The notes: generated by a model from the sequence alone, not told the origin. 64,000 nucleotides of DNA from VXMT01 sp965204835 (GCA_965204835.1 OZ242017.1:1736001-1800000), one strand, 5' to 3'; shown: positions 44,135-52,889, numbered from the stretch's first letter. Made by a program: numbers and translations.

Positions 44135-45283
44135 TTACACGTCGTCTAGCCCGTCCGGGAGTCGTTCCTTAATGAACTTGAACCGTTTCGTATCCTTCTT
44201 TGTGAGTGCGAGTTCCTCTCGCGCGACTTCACCCAAGGCCTTGTCAGGGTTGACTACTGTCACGAGGGTTTCGGACCCAAGAGCCCCTCTGAGAGTTGCG
44301 TTCAAGGGCAGATCCCGAAACGCATAACCTGCCACGACGATCTGCTCAGCCGATGCCACGGCAGCTCGCAGTGCAGCGTACTCCTCGTCAAACGGGGCCC
44401 GAGCCACGAGCCGCTCTTTTCGATCACCCAGTACGACAACCGGTTCCACTTTTTTCTCGGAGCCATTCATCCAGCGTTCGAAGAGCCCGTTCTTGCGTAG
44501 ATCGTCTAAGTGCTGCGCCTTTCGAACTTGGTCACCTGACCGGAACCACGTAGCTGCTCCGTGGAGGTGATGCAGGCGGACGCGCGGGCGGTCGGGGTGA
44601 TAAGGGGCATCTCGGAGACTGAAGCAATAGACCTTGTCGCCAGCGAGCTTGAAGTCGTGGCCGGTACCACCATGAAACTCATCCATCAGCCGAAACGTCC
44701 CGGTCTCGTAAAGACCTACCAATCCCGAGTCCAAGAGTGCGTCATAGTTCAAGACGAACACATCGACTTCACCATCAGCCTTGGCTCTGGCAACGAGGTG
44801 CTCGGCAACCCGGTTGATCGCATCCCAGTCGCCCGAGTCGTCGATGTGCGCAGTCACTTCCAAGAGAACAGCACCGACCACGCGTGTGTAGAGCCCTCTG
44901 GTTCGAGCCGCTAAGGACGCGATAGCCTCAAGTTGTGTCTCGTCCGCTATCATCTGTAGCGTCTCGAATTGATCGAGGGTTGCTGCTAGTCGTTCGAGTG
45001 GGCCTGCGAACGCCTCGAAATTATTGGCGGGCGACGGAGCGTCTGGGGGTAAGTCGATCTGGAGGCGATCGACTATCTCGTCGAGTTCGTCAAGAAGCTC
45101 GCCATGCGGAGTCTGGATGCCCTTGAGCCTTTTGCGCACCCTTCTCGTCAGCCGATCCAGATTGTAGTGGGTGCTGCTGTACCCGAGCGATAGCCCATTC
45201 CCAAATACGTAAACAGCGGCCACACCAAGATCCTCTGCGTCTCTGGTGAACAAACTATAGTTCCGCCGGGAACAGTCAAGCAT
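44135..45283 (-). CDS. SIR2-like domain protein (possible NAD-dependent defence effector)
   Basis: 382 residues with a SIR2-type Rossmann fold: VFGNGLSLGYSS (nucleotide loop, G28-N29), VFVLNYDALLD (N179-Y180-D181), RLHHLHGAATWF (H239, H241), and IVVAGYAFRDLPLNATLRGAL. These are the positions used for NAD binding and catalysis in SIR2-like NADases, many of which act in phage defence. No partner domain is fused. The gene is less GC-rich than its neighbours, which points to transfer. A GTG at 45223 with AGAGG upstream is an alternative start just before the nucleotide loop. Confidence 0.75.
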   Translation of the reverse strand: MLDCSRRNYSLFTRDAEDLGVAAVYVFGNGLSLGYSSTHYNLDRLTRRVRKRLKGIQTPHGELLDELDEIVDRLQIDLPPDAPSPANNFEAFAGPLERLAATLDQFETLQMIADETQLEAIASLAARTRGLYTRVVGAVLLEVTAHIDDSGDWDAINRVAEHLVARAKADGEVDVFVLNYDALLDSGLVGLYETGTFRLMDEFHGGTGHDFKLAGDKVYCFSLRDAPYHPDRPRVRLHHLHGAATWFRSGDQVRKAQHLDDLRKNGLFERWMNGSEKKVEPVVVLGDRKERLVARAPFDEEYAALRAAVASAEQIVVAGYAFRDLPLNATLRGALGSETLVTVVNPDKALGEVAREELALTKKDTKRFKFIKERLPDGLDDV

Positions 45284-45364
45284 CCCGGGGATGCCGATAG
45301 CTCACAGGCCGCATGCGTACAATCGCGGGTATGATGCCCTCTCACCCCGAAAGGACCACACCAC

Positions 45365-45616
45365 ATGGCAGTTCGCGGCTACATCCTCGTCGAGACCGAG
45401 GTCGGGAGGACACAGGCGGTCGGGCGCGCCATGCGCGACCTCGAGTCCGAGCTCGCCACCGTCTCCGCCGTCGACACCGTCACCGGCCCCTACGACGTCA
45501 TCGTCCAGCTCGACGCCGAGGACCTCGACCAGCTCGGCCAGTGCATCACCGCCGAGCTCCAGGCCATCGACGGCGTCCAGCGCACCACCACCTGCCTCGC
45601 CGTCTCCCTCGGCTGA
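45365..45616 (+). CDS. Stand-alone Lrp/AsnC effector (RAM) domain protein
   Basis: 83 residues from ATG 45365 with AAAGGA upstream and a -10-like TACAAT at 45318-45323. The sequence AVRGYILVETEVGRTQAVG, VSAVDTVTGPYDVIVQLDAED and TTTCLAVSLG is the ligand-binding half of Lrp/AsnC regulators; no DNA-binding half exists. Such proteins form ring oligomers that bind amino acids, and may modulate full-length Lrp proteins or other enzymes. Confidence 0.9.
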   Translation: MAVRGYILVETEVGRTQAVGRAMRDLESELATVSAVDTVTGPYDVIVQLDAEDLDQLGQCITAELQAIDGVQRTTTCLAVSLG

Positions 45617-45694
45617 CACCCCTCCTGCGAAACGCGAGGTGGCACCGGCCCGCCCGGTATCCTCGCGTCACCCGGGATCGCGTACGATCGACGC

Positions 45695-47017
45695 ATGACG
45701 ACTACTGAAGCCCGCTCCGCCACGCCCGCCGCCATGATCTCCGTCGAGGAGGCGCGGGCGCGCATCCTTGAACACTTCGCCGCCCTCGAGCCCGTCGAGA
45801 CGCCGCTGCTGGAGGCGGCCGGGCAGGTGCTCGCCGCCGACGTGCGCGGCGGCTTCGACATCCCGCCGCTGCCCAACACCTCGATGGACGGCTACGCGGT
45901 CCGCGCCGCCGACACGGCGGGCGCCACGCCCGGCAGCCCGCTGCGCCTGCGCGTGACCGGCTACCTGCCCGCCGGCTCCGTCTACGACGGCTCGGTCGGC
46001 CCCGGCGAGGCGGTGCGCATCATGACCGGCGCGCCCATCCCCGACGGCGCCGACGCCATCGTCCCCTTCGAGGAGACCGACGAGGAGGAGCAGACCGCCC
46101 GCTGGGAGGACGGCCCCCGCGCCGACGTCCGCATCGACGTCGAGGCGAAGCTCGGCGCGAACATCCGGCCCGCAGGCGAGGACGTCCGCGCCGGGGAGCT
46201 CGTACTGCCCGCCGGGACGATCCTCGGGCCCGCACAGATCGGCGTGCTGGCCTCGCTCGGGCTCGGCAGCGTGCAGGCCATCCGACGCCCGCGCGTCGCG
46301 ATCCTCTCGACGGGCGACGAGCTGCTGCGGCCGGGCGAGCCGCTGCGGCCGGGCGCGATCTACGACTCGAACGGCTTCTCGCTGGCCTCGATGGCCCGCG
46401 AGATGGGCGCCGAGCCGCGCGTGCTCGACATCGCCGGCGACACCGTCGAGGCACTCACCGCGCGCGTCCACGAAGGCCTGGCCGACGCCGACCTGCTCGT
46501 GACCTCGGCCGGCGTCTCGCGCGGCGACTTCGACGTGGTCAAGGAGGTGCTCGCGCGCGAGGGCTCGGTCGGCTTCTGGACGGTGCGGATGCGCCCCGGC
46601 AAGCCGCTCGCCTTCGGCACCTTCGAGGCCAGTGACGGCGAGGCTCGACGCGTCGTGCCGCACCTCGGGCTGCCCGGCAACCCGGTCTCCGCGATGATGA
46701 CGTTCGAGCTGTTCGGCCGCCCGGCCGTGTTCACGATGCTCGGCAAGCCGCAGGCCTGGGAGCGCGAGCGGGTGCGCGCCGTCGCCGCGGAGCGCATCGC
46801 GCGCCCCGACGACCGCCGCTTCTACGCCCGCGCCATCGTGGAGCGTCGCGACGGCCGCTACCACGCGAAGCTGACGGGCCCGCAGGGCTCAGGCGTGCTC
46901 ACCTCGATGGCGCTCGCGAACGGCATCGTCGTGGTGCCCGAGGACGGCGGGCCGGTCGAGCCCGGCGACGAGTGCGACGTGATGCTGATCGGCCGCGTCC
47001 CCGACGCCGAGGCGTGA
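45695..47017 (+). CDS. moeA: Molybdopterin molybdenumtransferase
   Basis: 440 residues from ATG 45695. It inserts molybdate into adenylylated molybdopterin. Motifs: PPLPNTSMDGYAVRAADT, VRIMTGAPIPDGADAIVPFEET, VAILSTGDELLRPGE, YDSNGFSL, DLLVTSAGVSRGDFD and LGLPGNPVSAMMTFELF. A TACGAT ends 6 bases before the ATG and there is no Shine-Dalgarno sequence, so it is probably leaderless. A MobB-like gene overlaps its stop by 4 bases. Confidence 0.95.
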   Translation: MTTTEARSATPAAMISVEEARARILEHFAALEPVETPLLEAAGQVLAADVRGGFDIPPLPNTSMDGYAVRAADTAGATPGSPLRLRVTGYLPAGSVYDGSVGPGEAVRIMTGAPIPDGADAIVPFEETDEEEQTARWEDGPRADVRIDVEAKLGANIRPAGEDVRAGELVLPAGTILGPAQIGVLASLGLGSVQAIRRPRVAILSTGDELLRPGEPLRPGAIYDSNGFSLASMAREMGAEPRVLDIAGDTVEALTARVHEGLADADLLVTSAGVSRGDFDVVKEVLAREGSVGFWTVRMRPGKPLAFGTFEASDGEARRVVPHLGLPGNPVSAMMTFELFGRPAVFTMLGKPQAWERERVRAVAAERIARPDDRRFYARAIVERRDGRYHAKLTGPQGSGVLTSMALANGIVVVPEDGGPVEPGDECDVMLIGRVPDAEA

Positions 47018-47583
47018 CCACACCCGACCCTCAGCCCGCTGACCCCCCACCCGCTGACGGGGAGCCCTCGACGCTGCCCGTGGTGCGCCTCGACGCCCCA
47101 CCCGACTCCGCCGCCTCGCTGCTGACCGCGACGCTCGTCGAGGCGCTGCGCGCGCGCGGCTACCGCACGGCGAGTGCCGAGCGCCGCCCGGGCGGACGCC
47201 TCGCCGTGACGCTGCCGAGCGGCGGCCGCGTCGGCGTCGAGCGCGAGGTCGCCGAGTCCGGCCTCGGCGCCTTCGTCGCCGGCCTCGACCCCCGCGCCGA
47301 CCTGGTCCTCGCCTTCGGCTACGAGGAGCCCTCGACGCCCCCGCCCGCGGCCATCGTGCTGAGTTCGGGCGGCGAGGAGCTCGCGGCGGTCGACCCCGCC
47401 GAGCTGGAGCCGAGCCTGCAGACGGGCGGCCCCTCCCCCGTCGTCGAGGACCTCGCCTCCCTCCTCGACGCGCGTGTGCTGGGGGGTGGCGACGAGCCGT
47501 CGGGCGGCGGCCAACGTGTCGAGGAGTCCTCGGGGCGTGGGTTGGGGGCGAGGGTGCGGGGGTGGTTCAGGGGACGGGGGTAG
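47014..47583 (+). CDS. MobB-like protein lacking the P-loop
   Basis: 189 residues from the GTG at 47014, overlapping the moeA stop (GTGA). Context and several segments resemble MobB, the GTP-binding partner in molybdenum cofactor dinucleotide formation: LLTATLVEALRARGYRTASAE, VEREVAESGLGAFVAGLDPRADLVLAFGYEE (broken after VAGLDP). The expected GxxGxGKTT loop is absent (APPDSAASLLT stands there), so GTP binding is unlikely. A Gly/Arg-rich tail follows. The family call is moderate. Confidence 0.55.
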   Translation: MTTPDPQPADPPPADGEPSTLPVVRLDAPPDSAASLLTATLVEALRARGYRTASAERRPGGRLAVTLPSGGRVGVEREVAESGLGAFVAGLDPRADLVLAFGYEEPSTPPPAAIVLSSGGEELAAVDPAELEPSLQTGGPSPVVEDLASLLDARVLGGGDEPSGGGQRVEESSGRGLGARVRGWFRGRG

Positions 47584-47643
47584 GCTGTCGCCGGCGGGCG
47601 TGCGGAGCTAGGCTCGATCAATGGAGGCGGCAATGGCCCGGTC

Positions 47644-47775
47644 ATGGAGCGCTTCGAGCAGCACCTGCGCGACGATCCTGCGCTGCGCGCGGAATACGAA
47701 CGCCTGGGCCCATAGTTCCGCGCCATCGGCGCCGCGATTGAGGCTCGAAGTACAAGGAACAGCGGCGTGAGGCGC
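47644..47775 (+). pseudogene. Broken XRE/HigA-like antitoxin gene
   Basis: ATG 47644 opens MERFEQHLRDDPALRAEYERLGP, then a TAG at 47713-47715, after which the same frame goes on FRAIGAAIEAR. The joined sequence fits the N-terminus of XRE-type antitoxins (PEFRAEYERLGPEFELIRALIEAR). The helix-turn-helix region that should follow is lost. No toxin gene is beside it. Confidence 0.55.
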
Positions 47776-47783
47776 GGCGAACC

Positions 47784-48551
47784 TCAGTCCGGGTGGACGT
47801 AGTTCCATGCCCGACGTCGGCGAGCTGGAGTGCGATACTTGTCCGGCACGAGCTTCCCAACGTACTGATCCTGCGTCTCGTCATCGGCCCATTCCCCGAC
47901 GAACCCCCGTCTTGGAGGTCTGGGCGACACAGGCTCACGATCCGGGAAGTTCTCGACGGTCGCCTCAAGCCATGTGTGCGGCCGGAACGCCCCGACGACG
48001 ACCCCCCCAACCTGCGCGAGTACCAGGGTGCATCTCTCGGCTCCGGCGCGGCTCACGTTCCATGCGAACCGCGCGGCTTCGTACATGCCATCGGCATCGT
48101 CTGAAATCGTGCGGTTGATGGAGACCAGCAGAATCTCCTCCTCCGCGCGGAACGGCTCCGACGCGTACTGGAGGATGATCGTCTCGACGGTGCGAGGGCC
48201 GCGTTCGCCTGAGCCGTGGCCGCCAGCCTTATTCGTCAGCTGAGGGTACGCATCCATGACTGCGGCCTCGATCTCGTAGGCGGCACGCTCATCTTCAATC
48301 CCATGTCGATGAACGACATGGCCTACTTCGAGCCCGGCGTCATGGATTTCCTTGATGCGCAACGCCTTCAGGTCGGAGGTGTCTTCGTCGGTGATCTCCG
48401 AGTAGTCCCCGCGAACGTGAGCGAAGATTCGATCCCCACGGCCCTTACCCACGTAGAAGGTCTCGTCACCCTTGCGAGGGTCGGTGAGGCGGTAGACGTA
48501 CCATCCGAGCTTGTCCGCCACCCCAAGAGGGAAGCCATCCGTTGCTGCCAT
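47784..48551 (-). CDS. GIY-YIG nuclease (LEM-3-like) with extra C-terminal domain
   Basis: 255 residues from the ATG at 48549-48551 with GGAGGA upstream. The N-terminal half is the LEM-3-like GIY-YIG form: LGWYVYRLTDPR, TFYVGKGRGDRIFAH (Arg41), AAYEIEAAVMDAYP (metal Glu), LTNKAGGHGS. From about residue 130 a second domain starts (EEILLVSINRTISDDADGMY, YEAARFAWNVSRAGAERCTLV, VGAFRPHTWLEAT), which ends YVGKLVPDKYRTPARRRRAW. The same domain stands alone in the next gene upstream. It probably cuts structured DNA. Confidence 0.85.
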   Translation of the reverse strand: MAATDGFPLGVADKLGWYVYRLTDPRKGDETFYVGKGRGDRIFAHVRGDYSEITDEDTSDLKALRIKEIHDAGLEVGHVVHRHGIEDERAAYEIEAAVMDAYPQLTNKAGGHGSGERGPRTVETIILQYASEPFRAEEEILLVSINRTISDDADGMYEAARFAWNVSRAGAERCTLVLAQVGGVVVGAFRPHTWLEATVENFPDREPVSPRPPRRGFVGEWADDETQDQYVGKLVPDKYRTPARRRRAWNYVHPD

Positions 48552-48629
48552 ACAGTTCCTCCGAAGCTCGGTCGGGACTGACACTGAAAGATGCGTGACC
48601 CGTCCACGCCGAACGCTCGACGGGACCAG

Positions 48630-48992
48630 CTACGACCGATCGCAGTAGCGGACTGGGGTTTGGCCGCGCAGGTCGTCCGGCACGCGCTTTCCGACGTAGT
48701 AGTCGGCGACCTCGGGCTCGGCGTCTCGTCCGACGAAGCCCCACCGGTCGGGCTCGTCACCCCTACCCGGGAAGTTCTCGCTCGTCGCCTGCATCCACCG
48801 TTCGGGCCGGAAGGCACCGCGGACGATGCCGTCGCTGTGAGCGAGCACGAGCGCGTACTGCTCGGCGCGCCCGACATCCAGCTTCCATGCGAACCTCGCG
48901 GCCTCGTACACATCGGCCCCGTCGCGGTACGTCTGCGCGATGGAGACCAGCAGTAGCGGCTCTCGCACCTCGAACTCATCGGCTGTGGTCAT
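48630..48992 (-). CDS. Stand-alone paralogue of the GIY-YIG protein's C-terminal domain
   Basis: 120 residues from the ATG at 48990-48992 with GGGGAG upstream. It aligns along its whole length with residues about 130-245 of the neighbouring GIY-YIG protein: EPLLLVSIAQTYRDGADVYEAARFAWKL, YALVLAHSDGIVRGAFRPERW, RWGFVGRDA, YYVGKRVPDDLRG (each broken out of a longer match). No nuclease part is present. The two genes are 78 bases apart on the same strand. I know no named function for this domain. Confidence 0.65.
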   Translation of the reverse strand: MTTADEFEVREPLLLVSIAQTYRDGADVYEAARFAWKLDVGRAEQYALVLAHSDGIVRGAFRPERWMQATSENFPGRGDEPDRWGFVGRDAEPEVADYYVGKRVPDDLRGQTPVRYCDRS

Positions 48993-49004
48993 GGATCGCT
49001 CCCC

Positions 49005-49343
49005 TCAGATCACCGCCTCGAAGCCGGCGAAGTCGCCCTTGGGCTCCTCCCACCGGTACTCCAGGTTGTGCACCATCGCCAGCGGCGGGCCCTCGCGCAG
49101 GCGGCCGACGAACCGGCGCAGCGTCGCCTCGTCCGCCTCGGCCTGCACCTCCACGCTGCGGCCGTCAGGGAGGTTGCGCGCGTAGCCGTCGACCTGCAGG
49201 CGCTGCGCCTCGTAGACGCAGAACGCGCGGTATTGCACGCCCTGCACCCGCCCCACCGCCTTCGCCACGATGCGGCGACGCCGGCGCGGGTCGACGACGG
49301 GACGTGGCTCCTCGGTGTCGCCGTTCTCGCCGAAGCCGATCAC
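49005..49343 (-). CDS. acyP: Acylphosphatase
   Basis: 112 residues from the GTG at 49341-49343, overlapping the aroB stop (GTGA). It hydrolyses acyl phosphates. The active-site motif VGRVQGVQYRAFCVYEA has the catalytic Arg39, and YARNLPDGRSVEV holds Asn57. The N-terminal 25 residues, rich in Arg, are extra to the usual 90-residue fold. Confidence 0.92.
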   Translation of the reverse strand: MIGFGENGDTEEPRPVVDPRRRRRIVAKAVGRVQGVQYRAFCVYEAQRLQVDGYARNLPDGRSVEVQAEADEATLRRFVGRLREGPPLAMVHNLEYRWEEPKGDFAGFEAVI

Positions 49344-51040
49344 GACGTGGTGAGCCCTCGCACCACCTCGCGCACGAGGTCCTCCGGTACGTCGCCGCGC
49401 ACGACCGGACGGGCGATGTCCTCAAGCAGCACGAAACGCATCTGCCCGCGCTCGACCTTCTTGTCGAGGCGCATCGCGCCGAGCACCGCCTCCGGGTCGA
49501 CGCCGGGGGCGGACAGCGGCAGGCCGATCGCGCGCAGCACGTCGCCCTGGCGGGCGATGATCTCGCGGTCGTGGAGCCCGAGGCGCTCGGCGATCCGGGC
49601 GGCGCCCATCATCCCCACCCCGACGGCTTCGCCGTGGAGGAAGTCGGTGTAGCCCGTGGCGGCCTCGATACCGTGGCCGATGGTGTGGCCGTAGTTGAGG
49701 ATGGCGCGCAGCCCCTGCTCGCGCGGGTCGGCCGAGACGATCAGGGCCTTGAGGCGCGCCGACCGCGCCGTCACGCGCGCGAGCAGCTCGGCGTCGAGGG
49801 GCGGCGCGACCAGCGCGCCCGCGTGGCGCTCGATCTCGTCCATCAGGCCCGGGTCGAGGATGAGCGCGTGCTTGACCACCTCGGCGAGTCCCTCGGCGAG
49901 CGCGCGACGCGGGAGCGTGCGCAGCAGCTCGACATCCGAGATGACGGCGCGCGGCTGGTGGAACGCGCCGACGAGGTTCTTGCCCTGCGGCAGGTCGACG
50001 GCGACCTTGCCGCCGATGGCGGCGTCGTTCATCGCGAGCACGGTGGTCGGCACCTGCACGAGTGGCATGCCGCGCAGGTACGTCGCCGCGACGTGGCCGG
50101 CGAGGTCGCCCACGACGCCGCCGCCGAACGCGAGGAGCGTGTCGCGCCGCTCGGCCCGCGACTCGGCGAGCCACGCGTAGATCTCCTCGGCGACGCGCAA
50201 CCGCTTCGAGGGCTCACCGGAGGGGACGACGTACGACGCGCCGCGGAGCCCGCCCGCGTCGAGCGCCTCGACGAGGCTCTCCCCGTGCGCGTCCATGACG
50301 TGCTCGTCGGCGATGAGGTAGACGGTGCCGTCGAGGCCGAGCTGGTGCAGCCGGTCCGGCACGCGCGCAAGCTCGCCGGCGCCGACCCAGATCGGGTAGC
50401 GGTCCTCGCCCGTGTCGACAATCGCGGCCGGCCCCACGGCGGGCGGGTCCGTGCCGAGGCGGTCGAGGCGCCGGTCGCCGCCGGCGAGGGCCGAGGCGCC
50501 GCCGCCCCACGCGCGGAGGATGCGCTCCGCGGCGTCCTCGGGCGTCAGGCCCTGCGTCGGCACCCACAGGTCCGCGTGCGAGTAGGCAACGCGACGCTCG
50601 TCGTCGAGCTCCTGCAGCCGGACCTCGAGGTCCCCCGCGAGCAGCGGCCGCTCGCTGCCGTCGACCGCTTCGCGGACGCGGCGCGCGATCTCGGTCGGCG
50701 TGGCGTCGAGCCAGCACAGCAGCCCGCGCTCGCCCAGCGCGCGCCGCGAGCGGGCGCTCAGGAATGCTCCCCCACCCGTCGCGATCACCGCCGGGACGCG
50801 CTTCGACGCCTGGGCAACGATGCTCTCCTCGATCTTCCGGAACGCGGGCTCGCCCTCCTCGGTGATGAGCTCGGCCGGCGTGCGGCCCTCCGCCTGCGTG
50901 ACGAGGTCGTCGGTGTCGATCAACGGCCAGCCGAGGCGGTCGGCGAGGATCGCGCCCGTCGAGGACTTGCCGACACCGCTCAGCCCGACCAGCACGATCT
51001 GGCGCACCGCGCCGCGTCCCGCCTCGTTCGCCGGGCTCAC
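49340..51040 (-). CDS. aroKB: Shikimate kinase / 3-dehydroquinate synthase fusion
   Basis: 566 residues from the GTG at 51038-51040. Residues 12-175 are shikimate kinase: P-loop LVGLSGVGKSSTG, IDTDDLV, FRKIEESI, VIATGGGAFL. Residues about 200-566 are dehydroquinate synthase: VYLIADEHVMDAHG, PSGEPSKRL, AFGGGVVGDLAGHVAATYLRG (broken as GGGVVGDLAG and HVAATYLRG), PTTVLAMNDAAIGGKVAVD, LAEVVKHALI, NYGHTIGHGIEAATGY, HGEAVGVGMM. It covers steps 2 and 5 of the shikimate pathway. Its start overlaps the aroC stop by 4 bases. Confidence 0.95.
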   Translation of the reverse strand: MSPANEAGRGAVRQIVLVGLSGVGKSSTGAILADRLGWPLIDTDDLVTQAEGRTPAELITEEGEPAFRKIEESIVAQASKRVPAVIATGGGAFLSARSRRALGERGLLCWLDATPTEIARRVREAVDGSERPLLAGDLEVRLQELDDERRVAYSHADLWVPTQGLTPEDAAERILRAWGGGASALAGGDRRLDRLGTDPPAVGPAAIVDTGEDRYPIWVGAGELARVPDRLHQLGLDGTVYLIADEHVMDAHGESLVEALDAGGLRGASYVVPSGEPSKRLRVAEEIYAWLAESRAERRDTLLAFGGGVVGDLAGHVAATYLRGMPLVQVPTTVLAMNDAAIGGKVAVDLPQGKNLVGAFHQPRAVISDVELLRTLPRRALAEGLAEVVKHALILDPGLMDEIERHAGALVAPPLDAELLARVTARSARLKALIVSADPREQGLRAILNYGHTIGHGIEAATGYTDFLHGEAVGVGMMGAARIAERLGLHDREIIARQGDVLRAIGLPLSAPGVDPEAVLGAMRLDKKVERGQMRFVLLEDIARPVVRGDVPEDLVREVVRGLTTS

Positions 51041-52227
51041 TCGCCGGGCTCCCGGGGACCGACGGTCTCGACGAACGCGGCGGCGTTGCGCTTGAACTCG
51101 TCGATGTGGTCGCCGCCGAACTTCTCGAGCGCGGCATCGGCGAGCGTGATGCACAGCACGGCCTCGCCGATCACGCCCGCGGCCGGGACCACGCACTGGT
51201 CGGCGCGCTCGTAGAACGCATCGGCGGCCTCGCCGGTGAGCAGGTCCGCGGTGGGCAGGCGGCGCGGCAGCGTGGAGATGGGCTTGAGCGCGGCGCGCAC
51301 GACGATGTCCTCGCCGTTGCTCATGCCGGCCTCGATCCCGCCCGCGCGGTTCGTCGTGCGCTCCCACTTGCGCTCCTGCCACTCGCTGGCGGGCAGCAGC
51401 GGGTCGTGTACCTCGGAGCCGGGCTTGAGCGCGTTCTCGAACGCGGGGCCGATCTCGACTCCCTTCACGGCGTTGATGCCGAGGAACGCCGCCGCGATGC
51501 GCGTGTCCAGGCGGCGGTCCCACTGGACGTGCGCCCCGAGCCCGATCGGCACACCCCTGGCGCGCACCTCGAAGATGCCGCCGAGGCTGTCGAGCGCCTC
51601 CTTCGCGGCGTCGATGGCCGCGATCATGTGGCGCTCGGCTTCCGCGTCGGCGACCCGCACCGGCGAGCGGTCGATCGCCGCCCAGTCCACTTCCCCGTGT
51701 TCGTCGAGCGGCCGCGCGACGACGTCGCCGATGGCGACAGTGTGCGAGTGCACCTCGATGCCGATCTCGGCGAGCAGCGCCCGCGCCACCGCCCCGGCGG
51801 CGACGCGCGCCGCAGTCTCGCGCGCGCTGGAGCGCTCGAGGATCTGACGCACGTCGTCGAGGTTGTACTTCTGCGTGCCGGCGAGGTCGGCGTGGCCGGG
51901 GCGCAGCAGCGTGACGCGATCGACCTCCTCGTCGACCGGTTCGACGGCCATGCGGACGCGCCAGTTGGCGTTGTTGTGGTCCTTGTTCTCGAGCCACAGC
52001 GCGATCGGCGAGCCGATGGTCAGGCCGTGGCGCACGCCCGAGGTGATCTCGGCGCGGTCCTTCTCGATCTGCTGCCGCTTGCCGCGGCCGTAGCCGCCCT
52101 GGCGGCGCACGAGGTCCATGGCGATCCAGTCCTCGCTGAGTTCGAGGCCGGCGGGGACGCCCTCGATCACCGTGGTGAGGCCCTTGCCGTGCGACTCGCC
52201 CGCGGTCAGGAACCGGAAGTTGCTCAC
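51037..52227 (-). CDS. aroC: Chorismate synthase
   Basis: 396 residues from the GTG at 52225-52227. It makes chorismate from EPSP with reduced FMN. Motifs: FRFLTAGESHGKGLTTVIEG (broken as TAGESHGKGL), RRQGGYGRGKRQ, DNARETAARVAAGAVAR-like ERSSARETAARVA, and GGIEAGMSNGEDIVVRAALKPI (broken as GIEAGMSNGEDI). Overlaps by 4 bases both with the fusion gene downstream and the membrane-protein gene upstream. Confidence 0.96.
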   Translation of the reverse strand: MSNFRFLTAGESHGKGLTTVIEGVPAGLELSEDWIAMDLVRRQGGYGRGKRQQIEKDRAEITSGVRHGLTIGSPIALWLENKDHNNANWRVRMAVEPVDEEVDRVTLLRPGHADLAGTQKYNLDDVRQILERSSARETAARVAAGAVARALLAEIGIEVHSHTVAIGDVVARPLDEHGEVDWAAIDRSPVRVADAEAERHMIAAIDAAKEALDSLGGIFEVRARGVPIGLGAHVQWDRRLDTRIAAAFLGINAVKGVEIGPAFENALKPGSEVHDPLLPASEWQERKWERTTNRAGGIEAGMSNGEDIVVRAALKPISTLPRRLPTADLLTGEAADAFYERADQCVVPAAGVIGEAVLCITLADAALEKFGGDHIDEFKRNAAAFVETVGPREPGE

Positions 52228-52889
52228 TGTCCCGCCTCCCCGGCCGGCGTCGCGCCGTTGGCGCCCATCGCAGCCTCCGCCTCCGCCACCGTGATCAGCG
52301 CCCCGTCGGCGGGGTCGAGGTCACGCGTGGCCGTCGCCTCGCGCGTCGACCACGACTTCAGGATCGCAGGTGCGGCGTCATCGTCCCAGTCCGTGATCAC
52401 GGCCTGGTTGCGGCTGACCTGCGTGGTGAGCAGGCATTCGGACTCCACCTCGCCCTCGGCGCTGCGGTACTCGGCGTAGACGTCCACCTGCACGGCCTCG
52501 AAGCGCGCGAGGGGGATGTCGTAGAGCAGCCGTTCGGCCATGCGCACCGCCGCCCGGCGGGCCACCTCGCGCGGCGGACCCACCTGCTCGCGCGCGCCGT
52601 CGATGACGCGGATGTCCGGCTCGGCCAGCAGCGACACACGACAGCGCTCGGTGTCCGCTGCCACGAGGTCCGCCGACACGAGCGCGCGCCAGTCCGCGGG
52701 CGGCACGTCCGCCGGCGGCCGCATCCGCCTCCACGTCTCGAACGCCTCGATGACCGAGGCGCGGAGGGCAGGGACATCCCCTTCGGCGATGATGCGCCGC
52801 CAGTGGCGCTGCGAGAAGAACGACTGCGTGATGATGAAGCCGAGGAATCCGCCGACGAGCAGCATCAGCAGCAGGCCGAGCTCGATCAC
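52224..52889 (-). CDS. Membrane-anchored protein of unknown function in the aro operon
   Basis: 221 residues from the GTG at 52887-52889, overlapping the aroE stop (GTGA). One N-terminal membrane segment (residues 3-20, LGLLLMLLVGGFLGFIITQ) is followed by a soluble alpha/beta region with a conserved-looking core (VRMAERLLYDIPLARFEAVQ, VDVYAEYRSAEGEVESECLL), in part like the Tim44-type or SnoaL-type folds, but I cannot name the family. Its position between aroE and aroC with tight overlaps shows operon membership only. Confidence 0.65.
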   Translation of the reverse strand: MIELGLLLMLLVGGFLGFIITQSFFSQRHWRRIIAEGDVPALRASVIEAFETWRRMRPPADVPPADWRALVSADLVAADTERCRVSLLAEPDIRVIDGAREQVGPPREVARRAAVRMAERLLYDIPLARFEAVQVDVYAEYRSAEGEVESECLLTTQVSRNQAVITDWDDDAAPAILKSWSTREATATRDLDPADGALITVAEAEAAMGANGATPAGEAGQ

